DNA from: Trametes villosa
Lineage: Eukaryota; Basidiomycota; Agaricomycetes; Polyporales; Polyporaceae
Assembly (NCBI GenBank): GCA_002964805.2
Contig: PUDQ02000027.1
Location: 372,001-436,000 of the forward strand
Direction: 5' to 3'
DNA: 64,000 nt
The notes under the pieces were generated by a model, which made no database searches, was not told where the DNA came from, and was given only the letters and a program-made list of their open reading frames with translations. The translations under genes and the position numbers were made by a program. This document shows positions 45,171 through 56,239 of this stretch, piece after piece (the stretch's first letter is position 1; each line of letters opens with the position of its first letter).

Positions 45171-45609
45171 GCGTGCATCGGGCACAGTGTGAGTTGGTAG
45201 CTTGGGCCTCGTGTGTGATCACCGCTGGACTTGAACATCTGGCTTCTGTGCATTCGCGCATGTTGTAAAAACGTTAACGTCGTCTGGTCAGATCGTACTT
45301 CGTCACGAACCTAATACTACCAGGACAACTTGCATCTCAGCGTCGCTCCGAAATACTCGATGAGCTATTTCCCATTGCAATCGCTCATACCCACATGTGC
45401 TAGCGTTGCAGCGCGTGCTCTGGACCAGCGCTACCTCCAGCTTCATCCGTCAGTTGACCGGTCAGCGGCTCCTCACTAAACTGAACTTGAATCAGAACGA
45501 AATACGAGAGTTAGTCTTGTCATGTCAGAAACGCCATTTACGTGCATACGTTGCTTACGGGAGGTACAGTCAGGTACAAGTGTCGATACGAATGCCGACG
45601 CACGCGTGC

Positions 45610-47432
45610 CTACAGCTGCGATTTAGGTTCAAAGAGCTCTACGCACAGGCTGCATATCAGCCAAGAATCGCGCAAAAGTAAGCAACCTCGCTCTCAAGTA
45701 CTCACTGTCGATGTACGGCGTTGGGTTCGCCTTGCCCTCCGGGCTCCCACAGATACCCATGATCCCTCCATATACCCGCTGGCCTTCCTCCTCCGTAACG
45801 CTCACTGGCTCTCCTCTATGCGCAGTACGACACCACCAGTGGAACCGAAACCGCTGCCGGTCGAGCGTGTCCCAACCGCCCGGATACCCTCCGTGCGCAG
45901 CGGGTCCCTCGCTAAAGCCGTTCATGTACTGCCGTGGGTCCGTTTGCGCAGGCAGTGCGCGTTCCGAGGCGACGGCGAGCAGGCGCAACGTGGGTAGCGC
46001 CTCAAAGAGCTCCGTCTGGATTGCCGAGAGCACGTCCGTCCATGGGCATGTCATCTGCAGCGGTGCACTACCAGCGGGAGGCGCCATGGCGGGGCCTGCT
46101 TCCGCCGGTCGTCCTGAGCCCCGGGGAGCCTCGGGCTGCGCATTGGAATACACGACCAGCCGTAGGGAGGCCAGCGGAATTCGGGCGAGCACCTTGGGGA
46201 GGTTATGCTGTGCAGAGGTGTGTTAGTAGCACGTTTCATACAGGGCGTATGACGGCTGATATTACCTGCCAGCCGGCGTCACGCCAAGGCCAGACGACAG
46301 CGGGAAGCGGGACGATGTCCAACATGCGCACTCCGGGCCACTGACTTGCGAGCACGTCCCAGGAAGAGTTCGCCTTCGACGCCAAGTAGGCATTGACGGA
46401 CATCGATACAGGGGAAAGCGCTGGGAGGGCGAGGGCCAGCCTAACAGGTCTTGTAGGGCGCTCAAAGGGTGTGACGCAGCGCAGCGTCTGAGTAGTGGAA
46501 AGCCGGTCCACATCCAAGACGTCTAGATCACGGATTGGGATGGCGAGGGACTGTAGCGGGGGAAGCGGGAGCCCACGAGGGAGAGCAGAGTGTGCGAGGG
46601 GCTCTCCGAGATACTTGATGGTAAGCCGAGATAGACGGGGGCACAGCGGGACCAGGAGGAAGTAGTTGGCGGAACAGGCTTCCAGGGACAGATCGACGAT
46701 GGACGCGAGCGACACCGTGGGAGGTGCTGGCGCCGAGTCTGTGGTCGTTTGCGTCGTGGAGTCTCCGGACCGCAGTCTATATAGAGAGAGGGTGCGGAGC
46801 TGGCGGAGGTGGGTTAGTGTCTTTAGCAAAGTTTGGGAACCGTCATAATCGGCCGTCTGCTCCATACCCGGCCCAGTCACTTCTGAGATGTACTCCTCCA
46901 AGGTCAAAACCTGGAGGGTGACGACGGATTGCAAGAGTGAAATGATGCTGTTGTCCACCCCACACAATCGCAGCACAGTGAGATTGCTCCAGGTCCCGAA
47001 CGCTTGGTGGAGGCGCGGATCGCGGGCGCAATGAGAGCGGAAGTCCGCGCCCCATCGTAATGTGCGCAGCCCGGGTGTCTGTATGAGCAGGCCGCCCAGC
47101 TGGAGTGTTTCGTCCAGCGGTGTGAGAGAGGTGGCTTCGAACCCTCCGGGATTCCGAGCGAAGGCGTCAGGCATCAAGACGAGGGCTTGTAAGTAGCGAG
47201 CACGGGGTAGGACACCAAGGGGAGACAACATGTAGTCGCAGAGCCGGGCGACCACCGCCGGATATGAGCAGTATGCCTCGGCGGCCACACGAGGAATAGC
47301 AAGCTCGTAGAACTTCCTTGAGACCAGAGCAGTGCTGAGTGCGTCTTCTCCGTGGAGGTAGGAGAATATTGAGAGAAGGACGTCGTCGTCGAGCAGCTCC
47401 GAGCGGAACTCCGCAGCGACGGGTACCTCCAT
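45610..47432 (-). CDS. F-box-like protein G (group 2)
   Basis: Exons on the minus strand: 46266-47432, 45706-46207 and 45610-45638, giving 565 residues. It starts MEVPVAAEFRSELLDDDVLL, then SIFSYLHGEDALSTALVSRK, parallel to E. Leu-rich turns include LRTLRWGADFRSHCARDPRL and LTVLRLCGVDNSIISLLQSV. Exon 1 ends at DAGWQ. Exon 2 starts HNLPKVLARIPLASLRLVVY and has FRFHWWCRTAHRGEPVSVTE with EGQRVYGGIMG. The terminal 29-base exon encodes KLFEPKSQL, so the tail differs from that of E although length and splice sites are kept. It lies next to H on the same strand, with 325 bases between. Confidence 0.84.
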
Positions 47433-47757
47433 GCGTGCCTTATGTCAAGAGAAGGGCAGTTAAACGTGAGATAGACATTGGGTGATGTTATCACCTAACC
47501 CTGGAATCTACCGTACAGGCTGCAGCAAGTATGTCGGGTGGTGACAACAAGAGAGTTGCAAACGACGCGACCGCAGCACCGTCACGGCGAGTCAGCCACC
47601 GATCTTGCGAAGCGCCCATCAGGTGCGCCGGGGCATGGACACTTTTCACAGAGTCGGATGAGGCGCAGCGCTGAGATCTAGAAGCTCGAGCAAAGAGCAG
47701 ACAAGCGGAATTAATTGACTACATGATGACCATTGTTCGAGAGGGAGATACCGGAAA
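47433..47757. other. Promoter region of F-box gene G
   Basis: 325 bases that also contain the 3' end of the H transcript. The promoter part resembles that of E and carries a CCTAACCC (telobox-like) motif at 47493-47500. Confidence 0.45.
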
Positions 47758-49696
47758 TTAAAAGTACATGAAGGTATCAAGCTGCAAATCCTCCGCAAGT
47801 GCCTGTATACGTTCCCCCTCCCTCGCGGACAGCTCCTGCAAGCCCGAGCATCGGGTCTGCCCGCTCGCACCTCCTTTCTCAGTCCTCCAGTAGCGTGTAA
47901 TATGATTCTCTTCATACACGTGCAACGACCGCGACCTGGTAAACAAATTCACCTTGTCTGAGGCGTCTGGGTAGTCCGGCCCAGCCCAGGGAAAACACGG
48001 CACCTCCATGGCTCCTGCCGCAGCGAGGGTGAGGAAGCGCAGGGACGGGATGGCATCCGCGAGTCGCGCGGGAAGTGCAGTGACCGACAGGAGCCGTTGC
48101 TCTTCGACCTCCTCCGCGCGGGCGGCGAGTTGTTCAAACGGCACCGGGTCGGCGTCCATCAAAGTGAGCCAACACGGCACCTCCATGGCTCCTGCCGCAG
48201 CGAGGGTGAGGAAGCGCAGGGACGGGATGGCATCCGCGAGTCGCGCGGGAAGTGCAGTGACCGACAGGAGCCGTTGCTCTTCGACCTCCTCCGCGCGGGC
48301 GGCGAGTTGTTCAAACGGCACCGGGTCGGCGTCCATCAAAGTGAGCCAATCTGCACACAAGGGGGCCGTGCGGTGCGCGGCCGTCCGCGCTACGACCGAC
48401 AGGTAGACAAGCGAAAGGACGCCGAGGGTCGCTGGAAAGTTGTCCTGCAAGAGGAAGTACTCAGTCAACTAGCGCCATGCGATGAGAGCGGGATGCGCGT
48501 ACCAGCCAATACTTGTTCTCGAGAGGCAGTGCGCCCAGTGACACCTGCAGTTGCAGGAATCGCAAGCGGGGCGCGAGCGCAGGGACGCGTTGCCAAAATT
48601 CCGTTCCGGGGGCTTTCTCCGACACCGCAACGCACATGGAGAGGCTGATGGGAGACGTCCGCGCGAGGAGTTGGAGGAAGTCCTCAACCAGCGCCTCGTC
48701 AACACATGCAGAGGCGCAAGTGCCGATGATCAGTTTCACGCGCGGGATCCGTACACTGTCTACCGTGCTGACGCGGTGAAGGATGTGTTTGATATCCTTG
48801 GGCTTCGACAGAGTCAGGGTGCGCAGCGAGGGCCACGGGGGTCCGCCCTGGAGGGGCGCAAATGTGCGCCAAGGCTCATCGAAAGTGACCAGGAAGTGAA
48901 TGTCGAGATTGGCCAGGTGCGGGCAACGTCCGACCAGCTCGAGCGCGCTCGGCGACGCCTCGTAAAGCTGAAGGTTGCGCATAGACGGCAGCCACGGCAG
49001 GAGGCTCTCGCCGCCCGGGGTCACAGCTGGTTCGAACCGCTGCAGTACCAGCGTGTGCAGATGCTGCAGCGGAGCAAGAGCCTTTACGAGCGGCGGGACC
49101 GTGTTCTGCTTGTACTGCCGCAGTGAGTCGTCGAGGATCATGAAGTACGACAGCCACAGGACGCGGAGGGCGGCACCCAGCCGTGGCACGCGCGTCCACG
49201 TCGCGTCCGCGACCATCGTGAAGTCCGCGATTGTGAGCCTGTCCATCGCCCCCAGCGCGTCCCCGATGCGCGGGTCTAGAAAGAGGCAGTGATGCAACTG
49301 CGCCAGCTCGAGGCCGCGCAACCGCGGCGCGTGCGTGAGGATGTCACCGAGGAGGGGCGCCTCGGAGCACTCCCAGCGACGAGGGTAGCCGACAGTCGCC
49401 TGCGTATACCAGTGGAGCATTTCGACGGGGTCTGATATTTGCATGGGGCGATCGGACCCCATAGCAGGGATGGCGAGTTCCTCGAGGTCGTGTGCGTGCG
49501 GCGGCGAGCCGGAGAGCATGTACTCGTGGAGCGCGCGCAAGTCGGAGGGGTCTTTGCACCAACCCACTGCCGCAATGCGTGGCGCGGCGAGCTCGTAGAG
49601 GTACTTCGAGGCGAGGGCAACGTTGAGGGCATCTCCTGCGTACAGGTAGGAGAGGATATGACGGAGAACGTCGTCGTCGAGAGCGGGGGGCGCCAT
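47758..49696 (-). CDS. F-box-like protein H (group 3) with internal duplication
   Basis: Exon 1 48503-49696 and exon 2 47758-48444 (minus strand), phase 0, give 626 residues, the longest of group 3. The start MAPPALDDDVLRHILSYLYA, then GDALNVALASKYLYELAAPR, matches F. Exon 1 ends at NKYWL. Exon 2 begins DNFPATLGVLSLVYLSVVAR. It then contains a 59-residue unit (from WLTLMDADPVPFEQLAARAE to LTLAAAGAMEVPC) twice in a row, identical at the DNA level. The module follows: ITRYWRTEKGGASGQTR, then ELSAREGERIQALAEDLQL. The duplication accounts for most of the extra length compared with F. Confidence 0.85.
47994..48349 (-). repeat. Perfect 177-base in-frame tandem duplication
   Basis: Copy 1 is 47994-48170 and copy 2 is 48171-48347, with the following bases GTGAGCCAA also matching the junction. 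I see no mismatch between the copies. The unit length is a multiple of three and adds 59 residues to protein H. Confidence 0.95.
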
Positions 49697-49784
49697 CCGT
49701 CCGCGCGGGTTGGTGGTCGATGTGGTGGGCGCGACAGGGCAACGGTCGCAGGGGAGAAAGCCACGAGTTGGTCGTGTGGACAGA

Positions 49785-49815
49785 ACGGGAGGATAAGAGA
49801 CCTACACAATTTATG
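49785..49815 (-). promoter_or_regulatory. Core promoter of F-box gene H
   Basis: On the minus strand ATAAATTGTGTAGGTCTCTT, then ATCCTCC, lies about 90-120 bases before the start codon and matches C and F. Confidence 0.5.
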
Positions 49816-49857
49816 TGAGCGTGATACATCCACAACGCATCCCCGGGCCCGCGCGCT

Positions 49858-50005
49858 ACTCTCTACATGGGTACATGCACCGTCCGCAACCGAGCAACGT
49901 CCTGTCTCGCACGCGCGCGCCCGCACAAGGCCATGGCACCATGGCGGGCCCTGGCGACGCTGCGCGCAACAGGACACGCCAGAGGTCCAAGCGGGCAATG
50001 GTCCG
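49858..50005 (-). repeat. Upstream block shared with genes C and F
   Basis: Counterpart of 32782-32926 and 44811-44965, about 160-310 bases upstream of the start of H. Directly beyond it lies the group-2 relic. Confidence 0.65.
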
Positions 50006-50009
50006 CGCC

Positions 50010-50262
50010 CGCGTGTCCCTCCGGTCAGCCATCCGTGTATCGACACTGGGCCTTGGACGCTGCGGCGTAAAGGGGGCCAGCTTGGCCGAGCTCCTCGGTA
50101 ACGGCGAATACGTGGAGCGTGTCGAAGAGTGGCTTCGAAATCACCGAGAGTGTTTCTTGGCAGCGGTACGCCAGATGCATCCGCTGTGGCTTTTAGGCGC
50201 GCTTCTAGTCTTCATGAAGAGCTTACTTGCACGTTCAGCCTAAGAGAGACGAGCGGGACGCC
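50010..50262 (-). pseudogene. Relic of a group-2 F-box gene (exon 2 part)
   Basis: On the minus strand GVPLVSLRLNVQ matches RIPLVSLRLMVH of D. After a frame break, CQETLSVISKPLFDTLHVFA, then VTEELGQAGPLYAAASKAQC, matches KETLFAIPKTVFDALPTLRV and AIAEEVDQAGLRALHAATPK of D. In-frame TGA stops occur after SSS and after RYTDG. The F-box and Leu-rich exon is absent. Confidence 0.85.
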
Positions 50263-50375
50263 GGAGTCGAGGTGGTGGACGCGGTCTGTCACGATCACGA
50301 GGACAGGGTCACAGGCGCGCGTGGCTAATAGACGGGCGATTACTCTCGCGCGTCTTGTCCTCCTCGTCCTCCGCG

Positions 50376-53300
50376 ATGTCTGAGCCAAACACACCCCGCC
50401 GCCGCTCTAAACGCGGCCAGCCTGTCGTCGAGTACCTCGCCTCTTCCTCGTCCAGCTCAGCTGCCGACATCATCCCCTCCGACCCTCTCCACTCCCGCCA
50501 CTCTCGACCCGATGACTTCTTCGAGGACGAGGATCACGACCCCGACGCCCTCAATGCCTTCCAGACGCACTTTTACCGCACATATGCTTGCAAGAGCAAG
50601 TCTTCGACAGCCCGCGCCCCTACTCGCACCTACGGCCGCGTCTCTCGCCCCCGCAAGAGCGATACAGACACCCCCGTCGTCTTCAACGTCGGTGACACTG
50701 TCCTAGTCAAGACTGGCTCTCGTGTTCCGAGCGTGGCCGTCGTCACTGCCGTATGGAAGGTGGAGGGCGACGGCTTCCGGCCCAAAGCCCCTCTCCACGT
50801 GCGAGTCCACTGGTTCGTCCGCCCCTCCGAGCTGCCTAAAATTCGGGCAAGGAGGCACTTTGACGAGGTACGTCTCCGTCCTCGCCCCCGGACCATCCAC
50901 AAACCTACATCTATGCCAAAAATCCCTCATAATGTACTTCGATGAAAACGGGCTGACTGCTAGCTCTACAGAATGAAGTCCTATACAACATCTCCGCCTC
51001 CGAGACGCTTCCTCCCTCTGCCATCCTCGCCCACTGTGCTGTGTCCTCCTCCCCCTCCAAACGCGTGACTGTCCCCGAGGATGCCAAGCCCGACGACCTC
51101 TACTGCCACCTCGCCGTCGACCCCATGCGCGGGCTCTACTACGCCTTGAACTGGGACGCCTTCCGCCTCGAGGCGCTGGCGACCCAGTCCTTGCAGTCGG
51201 AGCAGGAGGAGGAGGCGGAGTGGCCGAACGACGAGGTGTGGGCCGTCAAAGCGGAGAGTGCACGGAAGGCGCGAGAGGGTGTGCAGGGACCCACTAAACG
51301 AAGGCGCGTCGCGCGGGATGCGAACGAAGATGAGGACCGCGATGAGTCGTCCGACGACGCGTCCGGAGACGAGTTCGAGGCGCCGCTCAAGGACGAGACA
51401 GACGACGAGGTCGAAGACGACGACGCGGAGGAAGAGGACGATGTCGTCGCGGAGCTCGAGCCGCGCACGCCCTCGCGCAAACGCAAGCGCGCCGGGACGT
51501 CCACCCCGCGCACCCCACGAACACCCCGGCGCACCGCCTCCGCGTCCGCCACGACGACCCCGCGCCGGCGCGGCAAGGACGCATCGCTCGCGCAGCCGAC
51601 GCCGCACTCGAAGGCCGCGCTGCGCAAGCGGAAGAAGACCGCGCTCGCGGTGCGCCCGCCGCCCGCCGCAGCGGGCATGCTCGACCTCGACGAGGGCGCG
51701 GCGCAGACGCTCGGGGAGGACCCGTGGTTGAGGGCGATGCATGTGCTGCATGTGGCGGCGCGCCCGGGGGCGCTGCCGTGTCGCGAGGCGGAGTATGGGC
51801 GGGTGTTGCGTGCGGTGGAGGAGTTGCTGGAGGAGGGGAGTGGGGGGTGTATTTGTGAGTGCGCTGTGACTGGTGTGGAAGGGGGCGTGCTGATGGTTGC
51901 GTTGACAGATATTTCGGGGGTGCCGGGGACGGGAAAGACTGCGACTGTGCATGCTGTAGTACGCGAGCTCAAACGCATGGCGGAGCAGAACGTACGTCTC
52001 TCTCTTCCTCCCATCTCCCCCCTCATTCGCACTGAACATATTCTCTATCGTATAGGAAGCAAACCCGTTCGCGTACGTCGAGATCAACGGGCTCAAGATC
52101 CCCGAGCCCGCGGCCGCGTACGGCCTGCTCTGGGAGGCCGTCTCGGGGCACGACGCCGCGCGCGACGGGCACATGAAGATCGGCGCAAAGGAGGCGCTGC
52201 GGCTCCTTTCGCAGCACTTTAGCGGCGCGGCGCGCGTCGGGCCCGCCGGCGGGCACGCCTGGTGCGTCCCCCCTCCCCATCCTTCGTGGTGGGTTCAAGG
52301 ATACAAGGGTGAATGCTAACGAGGGCGCGTGGGGTGTTTGGAGGGCAGCGTGGTACTGATGGACGAGCTCGACCAGCTGATGACGACGAAGCAGGACGTG
52401 GTGTACAACTTCTTCAACTGGCCGACGCTCGCGCGCTCGAAGCTCGTCGTGCTCGCGGTCGCGAACACGATGGATCTGCCGGAGCGCGTCATGTCCGGGC
52501 GCGTGCGCAGCCGTCTCGGTCCGTATCCTTTCCTCTCCTCTTTCCCTACCCTGTGCCCCCTTCTCCCTTATGTGCCGTATATGCGCGAAAAGCTGACGCG
52601 GACACGGGGCGGCAGGGATGGTGCGGATCAATTTCCAGCCGTACACGACGCCGCAGCTCGAGCAGATCGTGCGCGCACGCTTGGCGGGCGCGAAGCGCGG
52701 GCTGCCCGCGGACGCGCCGGACGTGCTCGCCCCCGACGCGCTCAAGTTCGCGGCGATGAAGGTGTCGTCGATCAGCGGCGACGCGCGGCGCGTGCTCGAC
52801 ATCTGCCGGTGCGCCCCTAACCCTCCCTTCTCTCTGCTGTTAGCAGGATGGCGCTGACGCTGGGGGGTGTGAGATAGACGGACGGTCGAGCTGGCGCAGG
52901 CAAGGCGGCGGACGGCGCGCACGGAGGACGTGAAGGAGGTGATTCGGGAGATGCAGAACAGCCCGACGGCGGCGTACCTCCGGGAGCTTGCGTTCCATGA
53001 GCGGCTCATGCTCGCTGCACTGCTGCGGTGTGTGCGCAAGGAGGGCGTCGAGGAGATCAAGTGGGCCGATGTGCGTCTTCCCCTTTCCCTTCTTCCTTAA
53101 TGTTCCGCTGATAGTAACACTCACTGCCACGCTCTCGATCGCTTGCAGGTCCAGCACCAGCATCTTATATACCTAAACCTCCTGGGCGGCGCGAATACGA
53201 GCGGCAGTGACGCAGACAGGGACCCGGACCCGGTGCGCCGACCAAGCGCGGACGAGCTCGGGGAGGTGCGCGACGCGCTCCTCGCCGCGCACGCGCTGAT

Positions 53301-53436
53301 CTGCGAGGACGGCCCCGCGGTGGCACGGCGTGCGGAGGGCGAGCGGCGCGTTGCGCTGAATCTGGAGTATGCAGAGGTGGAGCGCGTGCTGGGTGAGGTG
53401 GGCGGGCCGAGGTGGCGGAACGCGCTGAATGTGTGA
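50376..53436 (+). CDS. ORC1: Origin recognition complex subunit 1
   Basis: Eight exons: 50376-50867, 50972-51854, 51909-51991, 52056-52261, 52349-52518, 52616-52808, 52878-53070 and 53149-53436, all in phase, giving 835 residues. ORC1 is the ATPase subunit of the complex that marks replication origins and loads MCM helicase with Cdc6. A BAH domain spans about residues 103-235 ([23 protein letters not shown]). A basic/acidic disordered linker follows (about 270-400). The AAA+ core has Walker A GVPGTGKT (462-469, in [16 protein letters not shown]), [13 protein letters not shown], Walker [11 protein letters not shown] (556-565), sensor 1 [13 protein letters not shown], and [13 protein letters not shown] for sensor 2. 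A winged-helix region closes the protein. It is a conserved, normally single-copy gene lodged inside the F-box array. Confidence 0.96.
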
Positions 53437-53733
53437 GGTGGGCATGGTGCGTGGACGGCGGACTCGGATGGGGATCATGATTATTGTGTGACGGTATTTT
53501 GTGTTGTGATATTATGGATGCTGCGTCAGAGCTGAGCCACGAGTGAGAAAAGGCCCACACATGATCAGGCAGTATACTCCATCGACATCTCCCCCCCTGG
53601 AGGTGGGGATCCTGCAGGCCACTGAGAGTATGGTTAGGGTTTGGGTAGCCCTTTGCGCTCACGCGCGCGCGGTAAATGCACTTCTTTACTTGGGCATCGA
53701 CTCGGACAAGCCTCGAGTCGTGTATGCGAGCGG
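53437..53733. other. Intergenic, promoter of F-box gene I
   Basis: About 300 bases. GGTTAGGGTTTGGG (about 53632-53645) and GCGCGGTAAATGC further on are shared with the region upstream of K. Confidence 0.5.
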
Positions 53734-55725
53734 ATGGACCTGCTTGCTCTCAACGACGATGTCCTCCGCGCCATCTTCAACAAGCTCTACGGCGAGCACG
53801 CGCTCAATGCTGCGCTCACCTCTCGCCGGATCCACGATCTCGCCGTCCATCGCGTCGCGGCGATAATTCTCTGCGAGGATGGCCGCCAGCTCCGTCTGTT
53901 GCATCGCTACCTCTTCTTCGGCTCACGCCCGCGCGCGCAGTACCTCGAGAGCCTCACGCTCTGGTTTGAAGTATACGCGCTCGACCCCGAGATTTACGAC
54001 TCGCGGCCGAGCACGCCGACTTTCGAGGAGGCTCACGACTGGTCGCAAACACGCCTCCTCGTCGACATCCTCACAAATGCCCCGAACCTTTCCCGGATCG
54101 CTCTCCCCTACCTCCACCACACCCTCGCCCGCGATGAGCGCCTCGGCGATGCCCTGTACGCGCTTTCGCGGCTTACTATGGCCCGATTTGACACCGTCGG
54201 GGACACGACCGTCGCCGGGGTCATCCGTAGCCTCGCACGCAGCCTCGAAACCCTGGAGCTGGAGTTCCATGGCGAAGATTCCGGGCTCATGAACGACATT
54301 GAAGGCGAACCGACGACGTTCAGGCCGCTCCTCGACACCCTTGCTGTATTCCCGGCGTTGCACACCGTGTCCCTATCCTCCTTCCGCCACCCGGTGTCGT
54401 TCCGCGCCCTCGAGCGGACATACTCACCGCCGCTGCTCCGCACCGTGCGCGCGCTCCGGCTGAACGACGTCGAGCCTGCTGCGCTCGATCTTGTGCAGCT
54501 CTGCCCGAACCTCACCGACCTCGAGTACTCGCTCTTTGACGTACCCAGGGACAACGCGGACCTCGCGGCCGTCGTGCCGTGCGAGGGAGCGCCGTGGCCG
54601 CCGCTCCGCTCGCTTACTGTGGTTGAACCGGGCGACCTCGCGTATGCGTCGCGCCTGCTCGGGCGCGTGCGCAGCCTCGTCGTCTGGAATTACCTGGCCA
54701 TGGGCGACCTTGCGGACGCGGGCCTCCCGCTCCTGCTGACGGTGGTCGAGAAGGCGGCGCCGGTGGCGATGTTCCTCCCGCTCGAGGTCTTGCCGCAGCC
54801 GATGCAGTTCTGGGGCGAGGTCGCTGTGCGCGCGCCGAGCCTGCGCGTCCTCGAGCTCAAGCTGAACACCGAGGCCCTCACGCTCGATTATCTCGGCTGG
54901 CTGGTGCGTCTTCGCTCCTCACTCTGCTGCTGCTTCCCGCGGCTTATCCAGCACTCGCACTGCAGAACGCGGTCCCGGACGCGCTCAAGCCGCTCTCAGC
55001 GTCGCTCGTCCTGGTGCGCATCCTCCTCCCGCGGATGCGGCACTACGGCCGTGCGCGCCGTGGCGCACCAAAGAAGATCATAGCTGCGCTCGAGGAGGAC
55101 CGGTCTCGCGCCGCGCGGAAGCTTCCTCAGCTTCTTGTGGAGGCGCTCCCGCGGCTGCGCTTCGTCGAGATCAGCGAGGCGCGGCCGAGCTCTGGGGTGT
55201 ACAGCCCAGTGCAGCGCTCGGAGGAGGGCGAGGAGCATGCTGGACCCGGAGCTGCTGTGGAGGCGGGCGCGGATGAGGGCGAGGAGCTTGAGGAGCCCGA
55301 GATTGCGCCACGGGACTCAGACTCAGAATGGGTGGATGAGGAGCACTCCGACACAGACGGGGAAGAGCATTTTGCCTCGGACTCTGACTCAGGTTCGAAC
55401 TCGGACTCGGATTCGGGCCACGACAGCGACTTCGAGTGGGCTGGGAGGGAAGAGGAGTATGGGGACCCGGAGGAGCTAGAGGAGCGGCGATTACGTGGGC
55501 ACAGGAAGATCGTCGCGCTTGCGTATCGGCGCTGGTGGCGGGTCCGGCCAGGCGGAGACGGGGCGCAGGACCGGATACTGGAGGAAATCCCGGAGGCCGA
55601 CGGGGAGAGGGCGCAGCGGTTCTTGGAGAACGCTGACGATGAGGAATTGGTGCGCATTGATGGTGAGTTGTATGATGAACTGTGTTCCGAACGTCACTTA
55701 ATAATTGGCAGACTTGCTCCCGTGA
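53734..55725 (+). CDS. F-box-like protein I (group 1)
   Basis: Exons 53734-54903, 54966-55662 and a 14-base terminal exon 55712-55725 give 626 residues ending D-L-L-P. The start MDLLALNDDVLRAIFNKLYG, then EHALNAALTSRRIHDLAVHR, is the same in K. Leu-rich turns: LPYLHHTLARDERLGDALYA, LETLELEFHGED and LRVLELKLNTEALTLDYLGW. Exon 1 ends at LGWL. Exon 2 starts NAVPDALKPLSASLVLVRIL. It has an acidic Asp/Ser/Glu stretch (about residues 490-540, including SDSDSGSNSDSDSGHDSD), then YRRWWRVRPGGDGAQDR and ADGERAQRFLENADDEEL. It is the duplicate of K, including flanks on both sides. Confidence 0.87.
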
Positions 55726-56108
55726 AGGACCGTGCAAATGCGCTGATCACTCTTTTCGATCAGTCGCCTTACTCAACGTGATCCGCTACCACTCAGATGT
55801 AGTGGCTACAGGTGTAAAACTTCCCGCAACGCATAGGGCAGTGTGCTTTCCAGCTCCGCCGACCCCTATGCTGAGACGGTCCACATTGAGCTCCGAGAGC
55901 GGCGTCAGGTAAGTATAGGCAGCTTCGTACCTTGTGTCGACTCTGCGGGACAGTAGCGTACGGCGAGCACATCATACGGTGAACAGAATTGAAAGGGGTA
56001 GTCCAGATCGCGTTAACTGTACGAGAATGATCCAGAGTCAGCGGGACAGAGGATCACACAAACGGGGTCTATCACACGAGCAACAAATCGACACCGAGGC
56101 CCAGCGCA

Positions 56109-56175
56109 TCAGACGCTCCGCCTTCTCCTTCTCGAGGCGAGTAAAGATCTAGCATGCGCAGGGGCGCGCAAATGG
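56109..56175 (-). pseudogene. Tail fragment of the gene at 60613-61369
   Basis: On the minus strand HLRAPAHARSLLASRRRRRS, then V and stop, matches HPCAPTHAGPSLASRRRRRS, then I and stop, at the end of the small gene beside K. Only about 22 codons are present. The fragment was carried along when the K region was copied to form I. Confidence 0.85.
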
Positions 56176-56239
56176 ATATGGATAGACCCAGCGCATCCCG
56201 AACATCCACCCATGTGCGTGCATGTGTCGTCTATCGTCC

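Noticed and set aside
50981..52174. Minus-strand frame of 397 codons
   Set aside because: It is opposite exons 2-4 of ORC1, whose motifs (Walker A, BAH) leave no doubt which strand is coding.
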